A stretch of DNA of 19,974 nt from JAGLTN01 sp023135255 (GCA_030639495.1 DAOWCP010000043.1:1-19974); one strand, 5' to 3'; counted from the first letter of the stretch, positions 1 to 7,180 are shown. Numbers and translations are program-made. Notes: generated by a model not told the origin, from the sequence alone.

Positions 1-1410
1 GAGATGATGGAGCTTTATATTCACGATGAGCCGATCGCAACTGAGATAATTCATAGGGCAGTGCGGAAGGGGACTTTAACTAATAAGTTGAATCCTGTTT
101 TTGTGGGTTCTGCTTTGAAGAATATTGGAGTGCGAAAGTTGCTTGATGCCGTTGTTGAATATTTGCCTTCACCCCTTGACAGGCCTGATATCGTGGGTTT
201 TAAGCCTAATAATAAGGATGAAGAGATTGTTGTAAAATGTGACCCTGAAGGTGATTTGGTGGCTTACGTTTTTAAGATCACAAGCGATTCGCATGGAGAC
301 CTTAATTTTCTCAGGATTTATAGCGGCTCACTGAAGCCCAGCAGCAGGGTTCTTGATGCCAGTCGTGACAAAAGAGAAAACATTACCCGTATATTTGAAA
401 TGAACGCTGGAGAAAGGAAGATACTCGATAGTGCTTCTGCCGGTGATATTGTTGCAGTTATAGGCTTAAAGCAGACTTTGACAGGCGATACTATATGCGA
501 GACCAAAAGGCCTGTATGTTTGTCCAAGATCGAGTTTCCTGAAACAGTGATAAGCATGTCAATTGAGCCTGCCAGTGCTGCTGATAAAGCTAAACTCGGT
601 GAAGCTCTTGCGATGCTCAGACGGGAAGACCCGACGTTTGGTTGTAAATATGACGATGAAACAGGTCAGACTATTATAAGTGGAATGGGAGAATTGCACC
701 TCGAAATCATCCAGCATAAACTTGTCAGGGAGAAAAAGGTAAATGTCAGGGTTGGCAAACCCAGAGTCGCATATAAAGAGGCAATTAGCAAAAAGGCAAA
801 GGCTGATGCTAAATTTGTACGTCAAACAGGGGGCCATGGGCAGTTTGGACGTGTGGTAATGACGATAGAGCCCTTGATGACTGAAGATGGGCATTGGAGC
901 AAGGAAATAGAATTCGAAAATAATGTTGTGGGCGGGGCTGTTCCCAAAGAATATATATCATCGGTCGAGCGAGGAACCCGCGGTGCACTCAGCAGTGGGG
1001 AACTTGCGGGTTATCCGGTTGTCGGCTGTAAAATATGCCTGATAGACGGCTCTGCACATGCGGTAGATTCTTCAGATCTGGCTTTTGAGCAGGCAGCGGC
1101 AATGGCAATAGGAATGTTATTAAAAAGTGCCGGTACGATTCTTCTTGAGCCTGTAATGCGGGTTCAAATAATAGTGCCTGAAAGTAATTTCGGGGCAGTT
1201 CAGGGTAATTTGCTTGCGAAAAGGGGGATAATTACAGATACAAGAATTCACGGTAATATGCGCATTATAGACGCTAAGGTGCCTTTGATTGAGATGTTTG
1301 GCTATTCCAGTGAAATCAGAAGTGCTACTGCGGGCAGGGGTTCGTTTACTATGGAGCCTTTAAACTATGAAAAAGTGCCTGAACAGATAGCCAAAGATGT
1401 TCTTTTTTAA
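1..1410 (+). CDS. fusA: Elongation factor G, C-terminal part (5' end outside window)
   Basis: EF-G is the GTPase that drives translocation of tRNA and mRNA on the ribosome and acts with RRF in recycling. The frame is open from base 1, so the GTP-binding motifs lie upstream; about 469 residues of a roughly 700-residue protein are present. Counting from the Met at base 4: the end of the G domain (PVFVGSALKN at 31-40, YLPSPLD at 53-59), domain II (about 65-165), domain III with SGMGELHLEI (226-235), domain IV with the tip loop GSAHAVDSSD (349-358), and domain V from about 378 with EMFGYSSEIR (430-439). It lies just upstream of the S10 operon, as at the end of an str operon, but no tuf follows. 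Which EF-G subfamily it is cannot be decided without the N-terminus. Confidence 0.97.
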   Translation, partial: EMMELYIHDEPIATEIIHRAVRKGTLTNKLNPVFVGSALKNIGVRKLLDAVVEYLPSPLDRPDIVGFKPNNKDEEIVVKCDPEGDLVAYVFKITSDSHGDLNFLRIYSGSLKPSSRVLDASRDKRENITRIFEMNAGERKILDSASAGDIVAVIGLKQTLTGDTICETKRPVCLSKIEFPETVISMSIEPASAADKAKLGEALAMLRREDPTFGCKYDDETGQTIISGMGELHLEIIQHKLVREKKVNVRVGKPRVAYKEAISKKAKADAKFVRQTGGHGQFGRVVMTIEPLMTEDGHWSKEIEFENNVVGGAVPKEYISSVERGTRGALSSGELAGYPVVGCKICLIDGSAHAVDSSDLAFEQAAAMAIGMLLKSAGTILLEPVMRVQIIVPESNFGAVQGNLLAKRGIITDTRIHGNMRIIDAKVPLIEMFGYSSEIRSATAGRGSFTMEPLNYEKVPEQIAKDVLF

Positions 1411-1459
1411 AAAAAAATAAAAAAAATCAGCTTTTTATTAAAAAAAAACGCAAATTCAG
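1411..1459 (+). promoter_or_regulatory. A-rich segment upstream of the rpsJ promoter, possible UP element
   Basis: The stretch after the fusA stop is almost pure A/T, with an A9 run at 1440-1448 about 12 nt before the -35 box, where an UP element would sit. It can also fold as an AT-only hairpin (AATAAAAA at 1416-1423 with TTTTTATT at 1432-1439), but this has no G/C pairs in its stem and is followed by A rather than T on this strand, so it is not a convincing terminator. The alpha subunit encoded in this window keeps Arg277 and Asn280, equivalent to the UP-binding residues Arg265 and Asn268 of E. coli. The UP role is inferred. Confidence 0.45.
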
Positions 1460-1488
1460 TTGACATTGTTTTTGTGTCGTGCTATATT
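1460..1488 (+). promoter_or_regulatory. Sigma-70-type promoter of the S10 super-operon
   Basis: A perfect -35 box TTGACA (1460-1465) is followed after 17 nt by TATATT (1483-1488), a 5/6 match to the -10 consensus. TG at 1480-1481 gives an extended -10 (TGcTATATT). Transcription should start near 1495, leaving a leader of about 350 nt before rpsJ. This is the strongest promoter-like sequence in the window and lies where the S10 operon promoter is expected. Confidence 0.8.
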
Positions 1489-1494
1489 CCGGGT

Positions 1495-1842
1495 TTTTCA
1501 GCCGTAGCGAGCATTACCATGGCGGTTTTGCGAGAACGAGTTGGGCTGTGGCATATCAGAATTGATGGAAGTCAATGAAGATTTTTTTATGTTCGGAGCT
1601 TTGTTAAAGCTTTTGCTTTGATGGGTTTCGGAGTCGATAAGGAAGGCGAAAAAACGGCGATTTCGCGGTTATTAATGCCTTTCCTGCCAAGAAAGACGAC
1701 GTAAGTTCGTACTGATCGAAAAATTATGCACAAGTTGTGTATTTTTGTGTTGAGTTTGGGATGTAAGTTGTTACACTCTGGGCTTTTAAAATTTTATAGT
1801 GTTTAAGTAAAATGTAAATGGTGCCTCAAAAAGAGGAATTAT
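1495..1842 (+). promoter_or_regulatory. Long untranslated leader of the S10 operon with several hairpins
   Basis: No gene is supportable in these 348 nt. Visible structures are ATTGA/TCAAT (1561-1576), AGCTTT-gtt-AAAGCT (1597-1611), GCGAAA/TTTCGC (1646-1666) inside or competing with GGAAGGC/GCCTTTC (1641-1647 with 1677-1683), a terminator-like hairpin ATGCACA-agt-TGTGTAT followed by T (1726-1746), and TGTAA-gttg-TTACA (1762-1775). A 15-nt near-repeat occurs at 1698-1712 and 1760-1774. Long S10 leaders in other bacteria are sites of feedback by a ribosomal protein (L4 in E. coli). A similar role here is inference, and I recognise no known RNA family. Confidence 0.5.
1726..1746 (+). terminator. 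Terminator-like hairpin inside the rpsJ leader (possible attenuator)
   Basis: ATGCACA (1726-1732), a 3-nt loop and TGTGTAT (1736-1742) make a 7-bp stem with one G-U pair, running into five T residues (1742-1746). The stem is weak, with only three G-C pairs, so it would not be an efficient terminator on its own. Its place about 100 nt before the first gene of the operon is where an attenuator would be expected. Function is inferred. Confidence 0.3.
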
Positions 1843-2157
1843 ATGGCTGCTGAAACCGAAAAAATCAGAATTAGAATGGAAGCCTACGATCACAGGGCGC
1901 TTGACGCTTCTGCAAAGGAAATCGTAGAACATGCACGCAGGACAAATGCAAAAGTAAGCGGCCCGGTGCCGTTGCCGACGCGTATCGAAAGATACACTGT
2001 TCTTAAAAGTCCTCACGTAAATAAAAAGTCGCGTGAGCAGTTCGAATTGAGGACTCATAAGCGTTTAATCGATATTTGCGATGCTAATGCACGGACAGTT
2101 GAGATACTTAACCGTCTGGTCGTTCCCGCAGGTGTTTTTGTGAAGATCAAGGCTTAA
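1843..2157 (+). CDS. rpsJ: 30S ribosomal protein S10
   Basis: S10 sits in the 30S head and, in other bacteria, also acts with NusB and NusG in antitermination. The 104-residue product has the usual family length and typical stretches: IRIRMEAYDHRALD near the start, VSGPVPLPT in the middle, and SREQFELRTHKRLIDI in the C-terminal half. The ATG is preceded by AAGAGG (1831-1836) at good spacing. It is the first gene of the S10 operon and follows a 350-nt leader, while the genes after it are tightly packed. Confidence 0.98.
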   Translation: MAAETEKIRIRMEAYDHRALDASAKEIVEHARRTNAKVSGPVPLPTRIERYTVLKSPHVNKKSREQFELRTHKRLIDICDANARTVEILNRLVVPAGVFVKIKA

Positions 2158-2199
2158 TGAAAATTTAACAATGGATTTTGTTGTTGAGGCTTAAGTTTA

Positions 2200-2847
2200 A
2201 TGGCTATGTTATTAGGAAGAAAAGTTGGTATGACCCAGGTCTATGATGAATCAGGCAAAATGCTGCCTGTTACAGTTATAGAGGCTGGCCCTTGTGCGGT
2301 TATTCAGGTCAAGACCACCGACACTGACGGCTATAATGCGGTTCAGTTGGGGTATCAGGATGTTAAGGAATCACGCAGGACAAAACCCCTGACAGGGCAT
2401 GCTGCCAAAGCAAAAGCTACTCCGAAGAAGTTTGTTCGTGAGATGCGTCTCGGTAAAGATGAACAGCCCCAGTTGAGTGCAGGTGATAATGTGGATGTCT
2501 CTGTTTTTGCTGAGAGCAAATATGTTGATGTAACCGGTATAAGCAAAGGTAAAGGTTTTGCCGGCGGTATGAAACGTCACGGTTTTCATGGTTTTCCGCA
2601 GTCACATGGTACGAAACGTAAGCACAGGCATATTGGAGCTATTTCAAGTTTTGCCAGTGATGCAGGTCACGGCGGTAACCTTAAAAAAGGTAAAAAGATG
2701 CCGGGTCATATGGGTAACGTTACTGTAACAACTAAAAACCATGATTTGGTTTCAATAGATGAAGAAAGAAATTTGTTAGTAATTAAAGGCGCTATACCTG
2801 GTCCTTCAGGCGGCTATGTTGTTATTCGTGGCTCGAAAAAAGCCTGA
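2200..2847 (+). CDS. rplC: 50S ribosomal protein L3
   Basis: L3 binds 23S rRNA early in assembly and reaches toward the peptidyl transferase centre through a long internal loop. The 215-residue product starts LLGRKVGMTQVYDE. The loop region reads MKRHGFHGFPQSHGTKRKHR (residues 127-146), and GKKMPGHMGNV matches the family's conserved G-(Q/H/R)-M-G segment. His stands where E. coli has its methylated Gln. The ATG at 2200 has a GAGG 10 nt upstream (2186-2189). A second in-frame ATG two codons on is a possible alternative. A long 125-nt gap with hairpins follows before rplD. Confidence 0.97.
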   Translation: MAMLLGRKVGMTQVYDESGKMLPVTVIEAGPCAVIQVKTTDTDGYNAVQLGYQDVKESRRTKPLTGHAAKAKATPKKFVREMRLGKDEQPQLSAGDNVDVSVFAESKYVDVTGISKGKGFAGGMKRHGFHGFPQSHGTKRKHRHIGAISSFASDAGHGGNLKKGKKMPGHMGNVTVTTKNHDLVSIDEERNLLVIKGAIPGPSGGYVVIRGSKKA

Positions 2848-2849
2848 TA

Positions 2850-2863
2850 TACCCTTAAGGGTA
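2850..2863 (+). repeat. Perfect 14-nt palindrome after rplC
   Basis: TACCCTTAAGGGTA is a perfect palindrome starting 3 nt after the rplC stop. As RNA it can form a 5-bp TACCC/GGGTA stem with a TTAA loop. It may protect the mRNA 3' to rplC or serve as a protein site. No T-run follows, so it is not an intrinsic terminator. Confidence 0.5.
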
Positions 2864-2870
2864 GTAAATG

Positions 2871-2919
2871 TCCGCGAATAAATCCGTAACTTGTTATTTT
2901 TAAGTTATTTACCCGCGGA
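2871..2919 (+). promoter_or_regulatory. 49-nt structured hairpin between rplC and rplD
   Basis: Outer arms TCCGCG (2871-2876) and CGCGGA (2914-2919) are perfect complements. Inside them TAACTT (2887-2892) pairs with AAGTTA (2902-2907) across a 9-nt loop, and TAAA/TTTA can bridge the two stems with a TCCG bulge. Intercistronic gaps elsewhere in this operon are mostly 15-60 nt without such structure. The position before rplD (L4) fits an RNA site that tunes rplD and the genes after it, or a processing site. Function is inferred. Confidence 0.6.
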
Positions 2920-2972
2920 TAAACAGAAAAATTTAATTAGGATCAGTATAATTTGGAGAACGGAATTTTAAA

Positions 2973-3608
2973 ATGATCAAGTTGGCTGTTTACAATAAAG
3001 ACGGCAAAAAGATTGAGACCATAGAAGTCGATAAGGCTATCTTTGGTGGTACAGTCAGATATCCGTTGCTTAAGCAGGCTATAGTTATGTATCACGCCAA
3101 CAAGCGTGTTGGTACTGCAGCTACGAAAAGCAGGGGTATGGTCAAAGGTTCAACTCATAAACTGTTCAGGCAAAAGGGCACTGGTAATGCTCGAGTAGGT
3201 AACAGCAGAACAGGTAAGAGAGTTGGTGGTGGTGTTACATTTGCTAAGGTGGCTCGTGATTTCGGTAAAGATATGCCGAAGAAGCAGCGAAAGCTTGCAA
3301 CCAGTTCCGCGGTTCTTGCCAAACTTTTGAGCGAGAGTGTTGTTATTATAGATGCTTTGAATTTTGAGGCTCCTAAGACGAGTGAATTTGCCTCAATCCT
3401 CAGCAATCTTAAGATTGATCGCAGTTGTCTGGTTATGACCAATGGCCGGGATACTAATATCTACAAATCGGTGAGAAATATACCGAAAGTTGATGTTATA
3501 ACTGTAACTGATCTCAATGCTGGTGATGTATGTAATCATCAGAAAGTATTGTTTACTAAAGACGCGTTTATGTCTTTGATTAATAAAGATAGCGATAGTG
3601 AAAATTAA
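2973..3608 (+). CDS. rplD: 50S ribosomal protein L4
   Basis: L4 lines part of the peptide exit tunnel and in E. coli represses its own S10 operon through the leader RNA. The 211-residue product has a normal length. The exit-tunnel loop is recognisable as KLFRQKGTGNARVGNSRT (residues 63-80), followed by RVGGGVTFAK and the RDFGKDMPKKQRKLA stretch. The family's usual Trp before RQKGTG is replaced by Phe. The ATG at 2973 is preceded by GGAG at 2955-2958 (long spacing) and GGA at 2962-2964. It follows the hairpin-containing spacer. Confidence 0.97.
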   Translation: MIKLAVYNKDGKKIETIEVDKAIFGGTVRYPLLKQAIVMYHANKRVGTAATKSRGMVKGSTHKLFRQKGTGNARVGNSRTGKRVGGGVTFAKVARDFGKDMPKKQRKLATSSAVLAKLLSESVVIIDALNFEAPKTSEFASILSNLKIDRSCLVMTNGRDTNIYKSVRNIPKVDVITVTDLNAGDVCNHQKVLFTKDAFMSLINKDSDSEN

Positions 3609-3619
3609 CAGGTGTTAAT

Positions 3620-3898
3620 GTGGATGACTTTAAAGTAATAATCAGGCCTTTAGTTACAGAGCAAGGAATGCACTTTGCAAATGTTCGTAGTGCATATTCT
3701 TTTGAAGTTAATAAAAAGGCAAATAAAACACAGATCAAAAATGCGATTGAGAAGATTTACAGCGTCAAGGTCGACAAAGTAAGGACAGCCAATCGTAAGG
3801 GTAAACCTCGTCGCAAAGGTAGAGCAATTGGGACAACTTCAAGCTGGAAGAAAGCTGTTGTTTATCTTGATCCTGAATGCCATATAGATTTGTTCTAA
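3620..3898 (+). CDS. rplW: 50S ribosomal protein L23 (GTG start)
   Basis: L23 lies at the tunnel exit and is the docking point for trigger factor and SRP. The 92-residue product has the family pattern: IIRPLVTEQG near the start, YSFEVNKKANKTQIKNAIEK, and KVRTANRKGKPRRKGRAIG. The start must be the GTG at 3620 (AGG at 3610-3612). ATGs at 3618 and 3624 are in other frames and quickly reach stops. It begins 11 nt after rplD. Confidence 0.96.
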   Translation: MDDFKVIIRPLVTEQGMHFANVRSAYSFEVNKKANKTQIKNAIEKIYSVKVDKVRTANRKGKPRRKGRAIGTTSSWKKAVVYLDPECHIDLF

Positions 3899-3923
3899 CA
3901 GCTAAAGCAAAGGCAGTAGTTTT

Positions 3924-4775
3924 ATGGGTATAAGAATATATAAACCGACAAGTCCAGGACGCAGGAACAGTTCAGTAAATGATTACGCTGAACTTACGAC
4001 GTCTACGCCGGAAAAAACGCTGTGCAAGCGTATTAAAAAGAATGGTGGAAGGAACCATCACGGTGTTACGACATCACGCTTTAGAGGCGGTGGAGCAAGG
4101 AAAATCTACCGTGTAATCGATTTCAAGCGTAACAAAGATGGTATACCCGCAACAGTAATGACAGTTGAGTATGATCCGAATAGAAATTGTTTCATCTCTC
4201 TGGTTCAATATAAAGACGACGAGAAAAGATACATTCTTGCACCGCTTGGCATAAATGTTGGTGAAATTATCGAGAGTGGTATGTCTTGCGAACCCAAGGT
4301 TGGTAACGCAATGCCTCTCGAAGCCATCCCTGGCGGTTTGGAAGTGCATAATGTGGAAATGATCGCAGGCCAAGGCGGTAAACTCGTAAGAGGCGCCGGT
4401 AATGCGGCGAAAATAGCAGCTAAAGACGGTGACTGGGTAACTTTGATCTTACCAAGTGGTGAAATGAGAATGGTTCGTAAAGAATGTCGTGCTACCATTG
4501 GCAGAGTGAGCAATCCTGATCATCAGAACGTCAGAATAGGTAAAGCTGGTCGTAAACGCCATATGGGACGCAAGCCCCATGTCAGAGGTAAAGCTCAGAA
4601 CCCTGTAGACCACCCGCTGGGCGGTGGTGAAAGTCGATCAAATGGTGGTCGTCATCCTTGTTCACCAACAGGTGTTCCGGCAAAGGGCGGCAAGACGAGA
4701 AGCAAAAGAAATATTAGTAATAAAAGAATTATTCGCAGACGTAAGAATGTGAGACAGGGCCAGTTGGTTCTGTAG
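3924..4775 (+). CDS. rplB: 50S ribosomal protein L2
   Basis: L2 binds 23S rRNA near the subunit interface and is needed for subunit joining and peptidyl transferase activity. The 283-residue product is a little longer than the E. coli protein. Recognisable segments are GIRIYKPTSPGRRN at the start, an OB-fold region with VEYDPNRNCFISLVQYKD, IRGAG-like KLVRGAGNAAKIAAKDG, and the C-terminal HPLGGGESRSNGGRHPCSP region, whose GGGE motif includes the functionally important His. AAAGG upstream supports the ATG. It lies 25 nt after rplW. Confidence 0.98.
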   Translation: MGIRIYKPTSPGRRNSSVNDYAELTTSTPEKTLCKRIKKNGGRNHHGVTTSRFRGGGARKIYRVIDFKRNKDGIPATVMTVEYDPNRNCFISLVQYKDDEKRYILAPLGINVGEIIESGMSCEPKVGNAMPLEAIPGGLEVHNVEMIAGQGGKLVRGAGNAAKIAAKDGDWVTLILPSGEMRMVRKECRATIGRVSNPDHQNVRIGKAGRKRHMGRKPHVRGKAQNPVDHPLGGGESRSNGGRHPCSPTGVPAKGGKTRSKRNISNKRIIRRRKNVRQGQLVL

Positions 4776-4811
4776 ATAAGTCACTGACCCAAAGGACTCA
4801 AAAGGTAAATT

Positions 4812-5075
4812 ATGGGAAGATCGCTAAAAAAAGGACCATTTATAGACGAGAAGCTGTTCATTAAAGTCAATAAACATATTGATTCCGGCAGCTATGAACC
4901 AATAAAGACATGGGCAAGAAGATGTACTATCATACCGGAATTTGTTGGTTTTACTTTTCTGGTCCATAATGGCAAAATGTTTCATAAAGTATTAGTTACC
5001 GAAGATATGGTAGGTCATAAGCTGGGTGAGTTTTCATTAACGAGAACTTTCAGAGGACATTCCGGCAGGAAATAA
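4812..5075 (+). CDS. rpsS: 30S ribosomal protein S19
   Basis: S19 forms a complex with S13 in the 30S head near the A site. The 87-residue product starts MGRSLKKGPFIDEKL, a family signature, and contains KTWARRCTIIPEFVGFTFLVHNGK and GHKLGEFSLTRTFRGH, covering almost the whole conserved domain. It lies 36 nt after rplB and 14 nt before rplV. Confidence 0.98.
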   Translation: MGRSLKKGPFIDEKLFIKVNKHIDSGSYEPIKTWARRCTIIPEFVGFTFLVHNGKMFHKVLVTEDMVGHKLGEFSLTRTFRGHSGRK

Positions 5076-5089
5076 AAAGGTTATAGGCT

Positions 5090-5638
5090 ATGTTAAGTGC
5101 TAAAAAATTAAAAGAACTTTGTGAGCAACGCGATATAAGTATCGATCAATTGGCTGGTCAGCTTGTAAGGGGCGGGCTTAGCGAAAAGCAGGCAAAATCT
5201 GCGGTTGAGAATTGGAAAAAAGGGCTTTTTAAGCCTCTTCCAAGAAAAGAAGATATTCGCAAGTTGGCAACAGCGTTATATGTTGATGTCAATGATATTT
5301 CTGCCTGGAAGTCTTCCTGCAGATATGCTCCGTTTTCAGCGAGGAAAGCCAGACTTGTTTCGCAATTGATCGTAGGTCGCAGTGTACAGGATGCGATGGA
5401 TGTACTTAAGTTTACAAACAAGCGTGCCGCGGAGACAATCAATAAAGTTTTGAAATGTGCAGTTGCTGATGCTGACGGGCAGGAAGCTGATGTTGAGAAC
5501 CTGTTTATAAGCGAAGCAAGAGTCGATGATGCCGGTATCAGGATTGGCACCAAAAGATGGATAGCCAAAGACAGAGGCAGGGCTCATCCGATTCGTAAGA
5601 CTGCTTGCCATGTGCACGTAACCGTGACTCAGGCGTAA
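5090..5638 (+). CDS. rplV: 50S ribosomal protein L22 with N-terminal helix-turn-helix extension
   Basis: L22 lines the exit tunnel with its long beta hairpin. The L22 core fills about residues 72-182: SARKARLVSQLIVGRSVQDA (83-102), KFTNKRAAETINKVLKCAVA (107-126), the tunnel hairpin around RIGTKRWIAKDRGRAHPIRK, and VHVTVTQA at the end. That equals the length of the whole E. coli protein. The first 71 residues are extra. They read like an XRE/Cro-type HTH: LKELCEQRDISIDQLAGQL (7-25), an AVENWKKGLFKPLP turn (38-51) and KLATALYVDVNDIS (58-71). No ATG or GTG lies close to the core start, so the extension belongs to the frame. Start ATG 5090 has TAGG just upstream. Whether the extension stays on the ribosome is unknown. 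Confidence 0.95.
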   Translation: MLSAKKLKELCEQRDISIDQLAGQLVRGGLSEKQAKSAVENWKKGLFKPLPRKEDIRKLATALYVDVNDISAWKSSCRYAPFSARKARLVSQLIVGRSVQDAMDVLKFTNKRAAETINKVLKCAVADADGQEADVENLFISEARVDDAGIRIGTKRWIAKDRGRAHPIRKTACHVHVTVTQA

Positions 5639-5679
5639 ATGAAAGAAGGCGTAATTTAACAGAAATAAGGCAATAAATT

Positions 5680-6483
5680 ATGGGTCAAAAAGTATCACCA
5701 ATTGGTTTTAGAACAGGCATAACGCTTGGATGGCAAAGTACCTGGTACGCTTCAAAGGCTGACTATGGCGTGTTCCTCGTTGAAGACCAGAAAATTCGTG
5801 ATTTTATCGACAAGAAATTTAACCGCAGTATGCCGAGAGGCGCCGTTGCCAAAACTGAGATTGTTCGCACCCGCAATGAAGTGAAAGTTACTTTGCACAG
5901 TGCTCGTCCGGGTATTGTTATTGGTCCCAGAGGTGGTGAAGTCGATAAACTCAGAGAAGAACTTGAAGATCTGACATCGCGTAAGGTTAACGTAAATGTC
6001 ATCGAGATAAAAGAGCCGGATCTAAGTGCTGTGCTTGTAGGTCAGGCGATAGCTGAGCAGCTTTGCAAGCGTTCATCTTTCAGAAGAACGATGAAACAGT
6101 ATTGCGAAAATGCGGTCCAGGCTGGGGCGAAGGGTGTTAAAATTATGTGCAGCGGCAGACTTGGTGGGGCTGAAATGGCCCGTACTGAAACCCAGAAGCT
6201 GGGAAGTATTCCTCTGCATACTCTTGATGCTAATGTTGATTACGCATTAGCTGAAGCTGTGACAACTTATGGTGTTGTCGGTGTTAAGGTTTGGATTTAC
6301 AAAGGTAAATTCGGCGAGAAGATTGAAGCCAAGTTTAGAAGCAGACGCAGACCACCGAGAAAAGGTGGCGGCGGCGGAGGTTTCAGGCCTTCTAACAGGG
6401 GTGGAGCACGTCCGACAGCTAAGGCTGCACCTGCACCTGCAGAGGCTGCGCCAGCTCCTGCACCAGAGGCTAAAACTGAGTAA
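5680..6483 (+). CDS. rpsC: 30S ribosomal protein S3 with Gly/Ala/Pro-rich C-terminal tail
   Basis: S3 forms part of the mRNA entry channel and contributes to its helicase activity. The 267-residue product begins MGQKVSPIGFRTGITLGW. It has a KH domain with the GIVIGPRGGEV loop, the GVKIMCSGRLGGAEMARTE segment and the VWIYKGKFGEK end of the second domain. From about residue 222 a low-complexity tail follows: Arg/Gly-rich (PPRKGGGGGGFRP), then Ala/Pro repeats ending in acidic residues, making it about 35 residues longer than E. coli S3. Start ATG follows AAGG with 9-nt spacing. Confidence 0.98.
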   Translation: MGQKVSPIGFRTGITLGWQSTWYASKADYGVFLVEDQKIRDFIDKKFNRSMPRGAVAKTEIVRTRNEVKVTLHSARPGIVIGPRGGEVDKLREELEDLTSRKVNVNVIEIKEPDLSAVLVGQAIAEQLCKRSSFRRTMKQYCENAVQAGAKGVKIMCSGRLGGAEMARTETQKLGSIPLHTLDANVDYALAEAVTTYGVVGVKVWIYKGKFGEKIEAKFRSRRRPPRKGGGGGGFRPSNRGGARPTAKAAPAPAEAAPAPAPEAKTE

Positions 6484-6542
6484 TTGTTAGATTGGTGAGT
6501 TATTTTGTAATTTGAGTTTTACTTTATTGTAAGGATAAAAAA

Positions 6543-6962
6543 ATGGCTTTGATGCCTAAAAGAGTTAAGCACCGAAAAAGCCAGCGTGGCAAAATGAAGG
6601 GCAACGCTACGCGTAATAACTATGTTGCCTTTGGTGAGTATGGTTTGCAATCGCTGGATACTCATTGGATAACAGGACGGCATATAGAGGCTGGTCGTGT
6701 GGCGGCTACCCACTTTTTGCACCGTGAAGGTAAAGTGTACATTAGGGTCTTTCCGGATAAGCCGGTCAGTTCCAAGCCTTTGGAAACAAGAATGGGTAAA
6801 GGTAAAGGCGAGCCTGAATATTGGGCAGCGTGTGTTAAGCCCGGAACTATTTTGTTTGAGATAGGTGGTGTGCCGGAAGATATTGCTAAGCAGGCATTAA
6901 TAAGGGTTGCCCATAAGATGCCAATAAGATGCAGGTTTGTAAAGAGAAGACATTCTTTGTAA
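6543..6962 (+). CDS. rplP: 50S ribosomal protein L16
   Basis: L16 lies near the A site of the 50S subunit and helps position aminoacyl-tRNA. The 139-residue product has the expected length and signature segments: MPKRVKHRKSQRGKMKG at the start, ITGRHIEAGRVA, RVFPDKPVSSKPLETRMGKG, and LFEIGGVPEDIAKQALIRVA. AAGGA upstream (6531-6535) supports the ATG. The stop is followed 14 nt later by rpmC. Confidence 0.98.
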   Translation: MALMPKRVKHRKSQRGKMKGNATRNNYVAFGEYGLQSLDTHWITGRHIEAGRVAATHFLHREGKVYIRVFPDKPVSSKPLETRMGKGKGEPEYWAACVKPGTILFEIGGVPEDIAKQALIRVAHKMPIRCRFVKRRHSL

Positions 6963-6976
6963 GAAGGACAGGTTGT

Positions 6977-7180
6977 ATGAAGGCTGACAATTACCGTGAA
7001 ATGAGTACAGATGAGCGTTTTGTAAAGCTTGAAGAATTGCAGAGGCAGTTGTTTGAGCTTAAATCGCAGTCTGTTACAGAAAAATTAGAAAATACAAAAG
7101 CTGTGGCTAATCTTAAACGTGATATCGCCAGGTTAAAGACCGTAATTCGTGAAGGTGAATTAGAGATAAACAAAAAGTGA
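6977..7180 (+). CDS. rpmC: 50S ribosomal protein L29
   Basis: L29 sits beside L23 at the tunnel exit. The start is taken at ATG 6977, giving 67 residues. A longer reading from 6929 would overlap rplP and has no family support, while AAGGACAGG lies just before 6977. The sequence is the typical pair of helices: REMSTDERFVKLEELQRQLF, then ENTKAVANLKRDIARLKTVI. The usual N-terminal pattern of L29 is present with a short MKADN lead. Confidence 0.95.
   Translation: MKADNYREMSTDERFVKLEELQRQLFELKSQSVTEKLENTKAVANLKRDIARLKTVIREGELEINKK

Noticed and set aside
1416..1439. AT-only hairpin after fusA as an intrinsic terminator
   Set aside because: The stem has no G-C pairs and is followed by A on the transcribed strand. 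It fits an A/T-rich promoter upstream region better.
1495..1842. Known small RNA (SRP RNA, 6S, tmRNA) in the S10 leader
   Set aside because: None of the hallmark sequences of these RNAs could be found.
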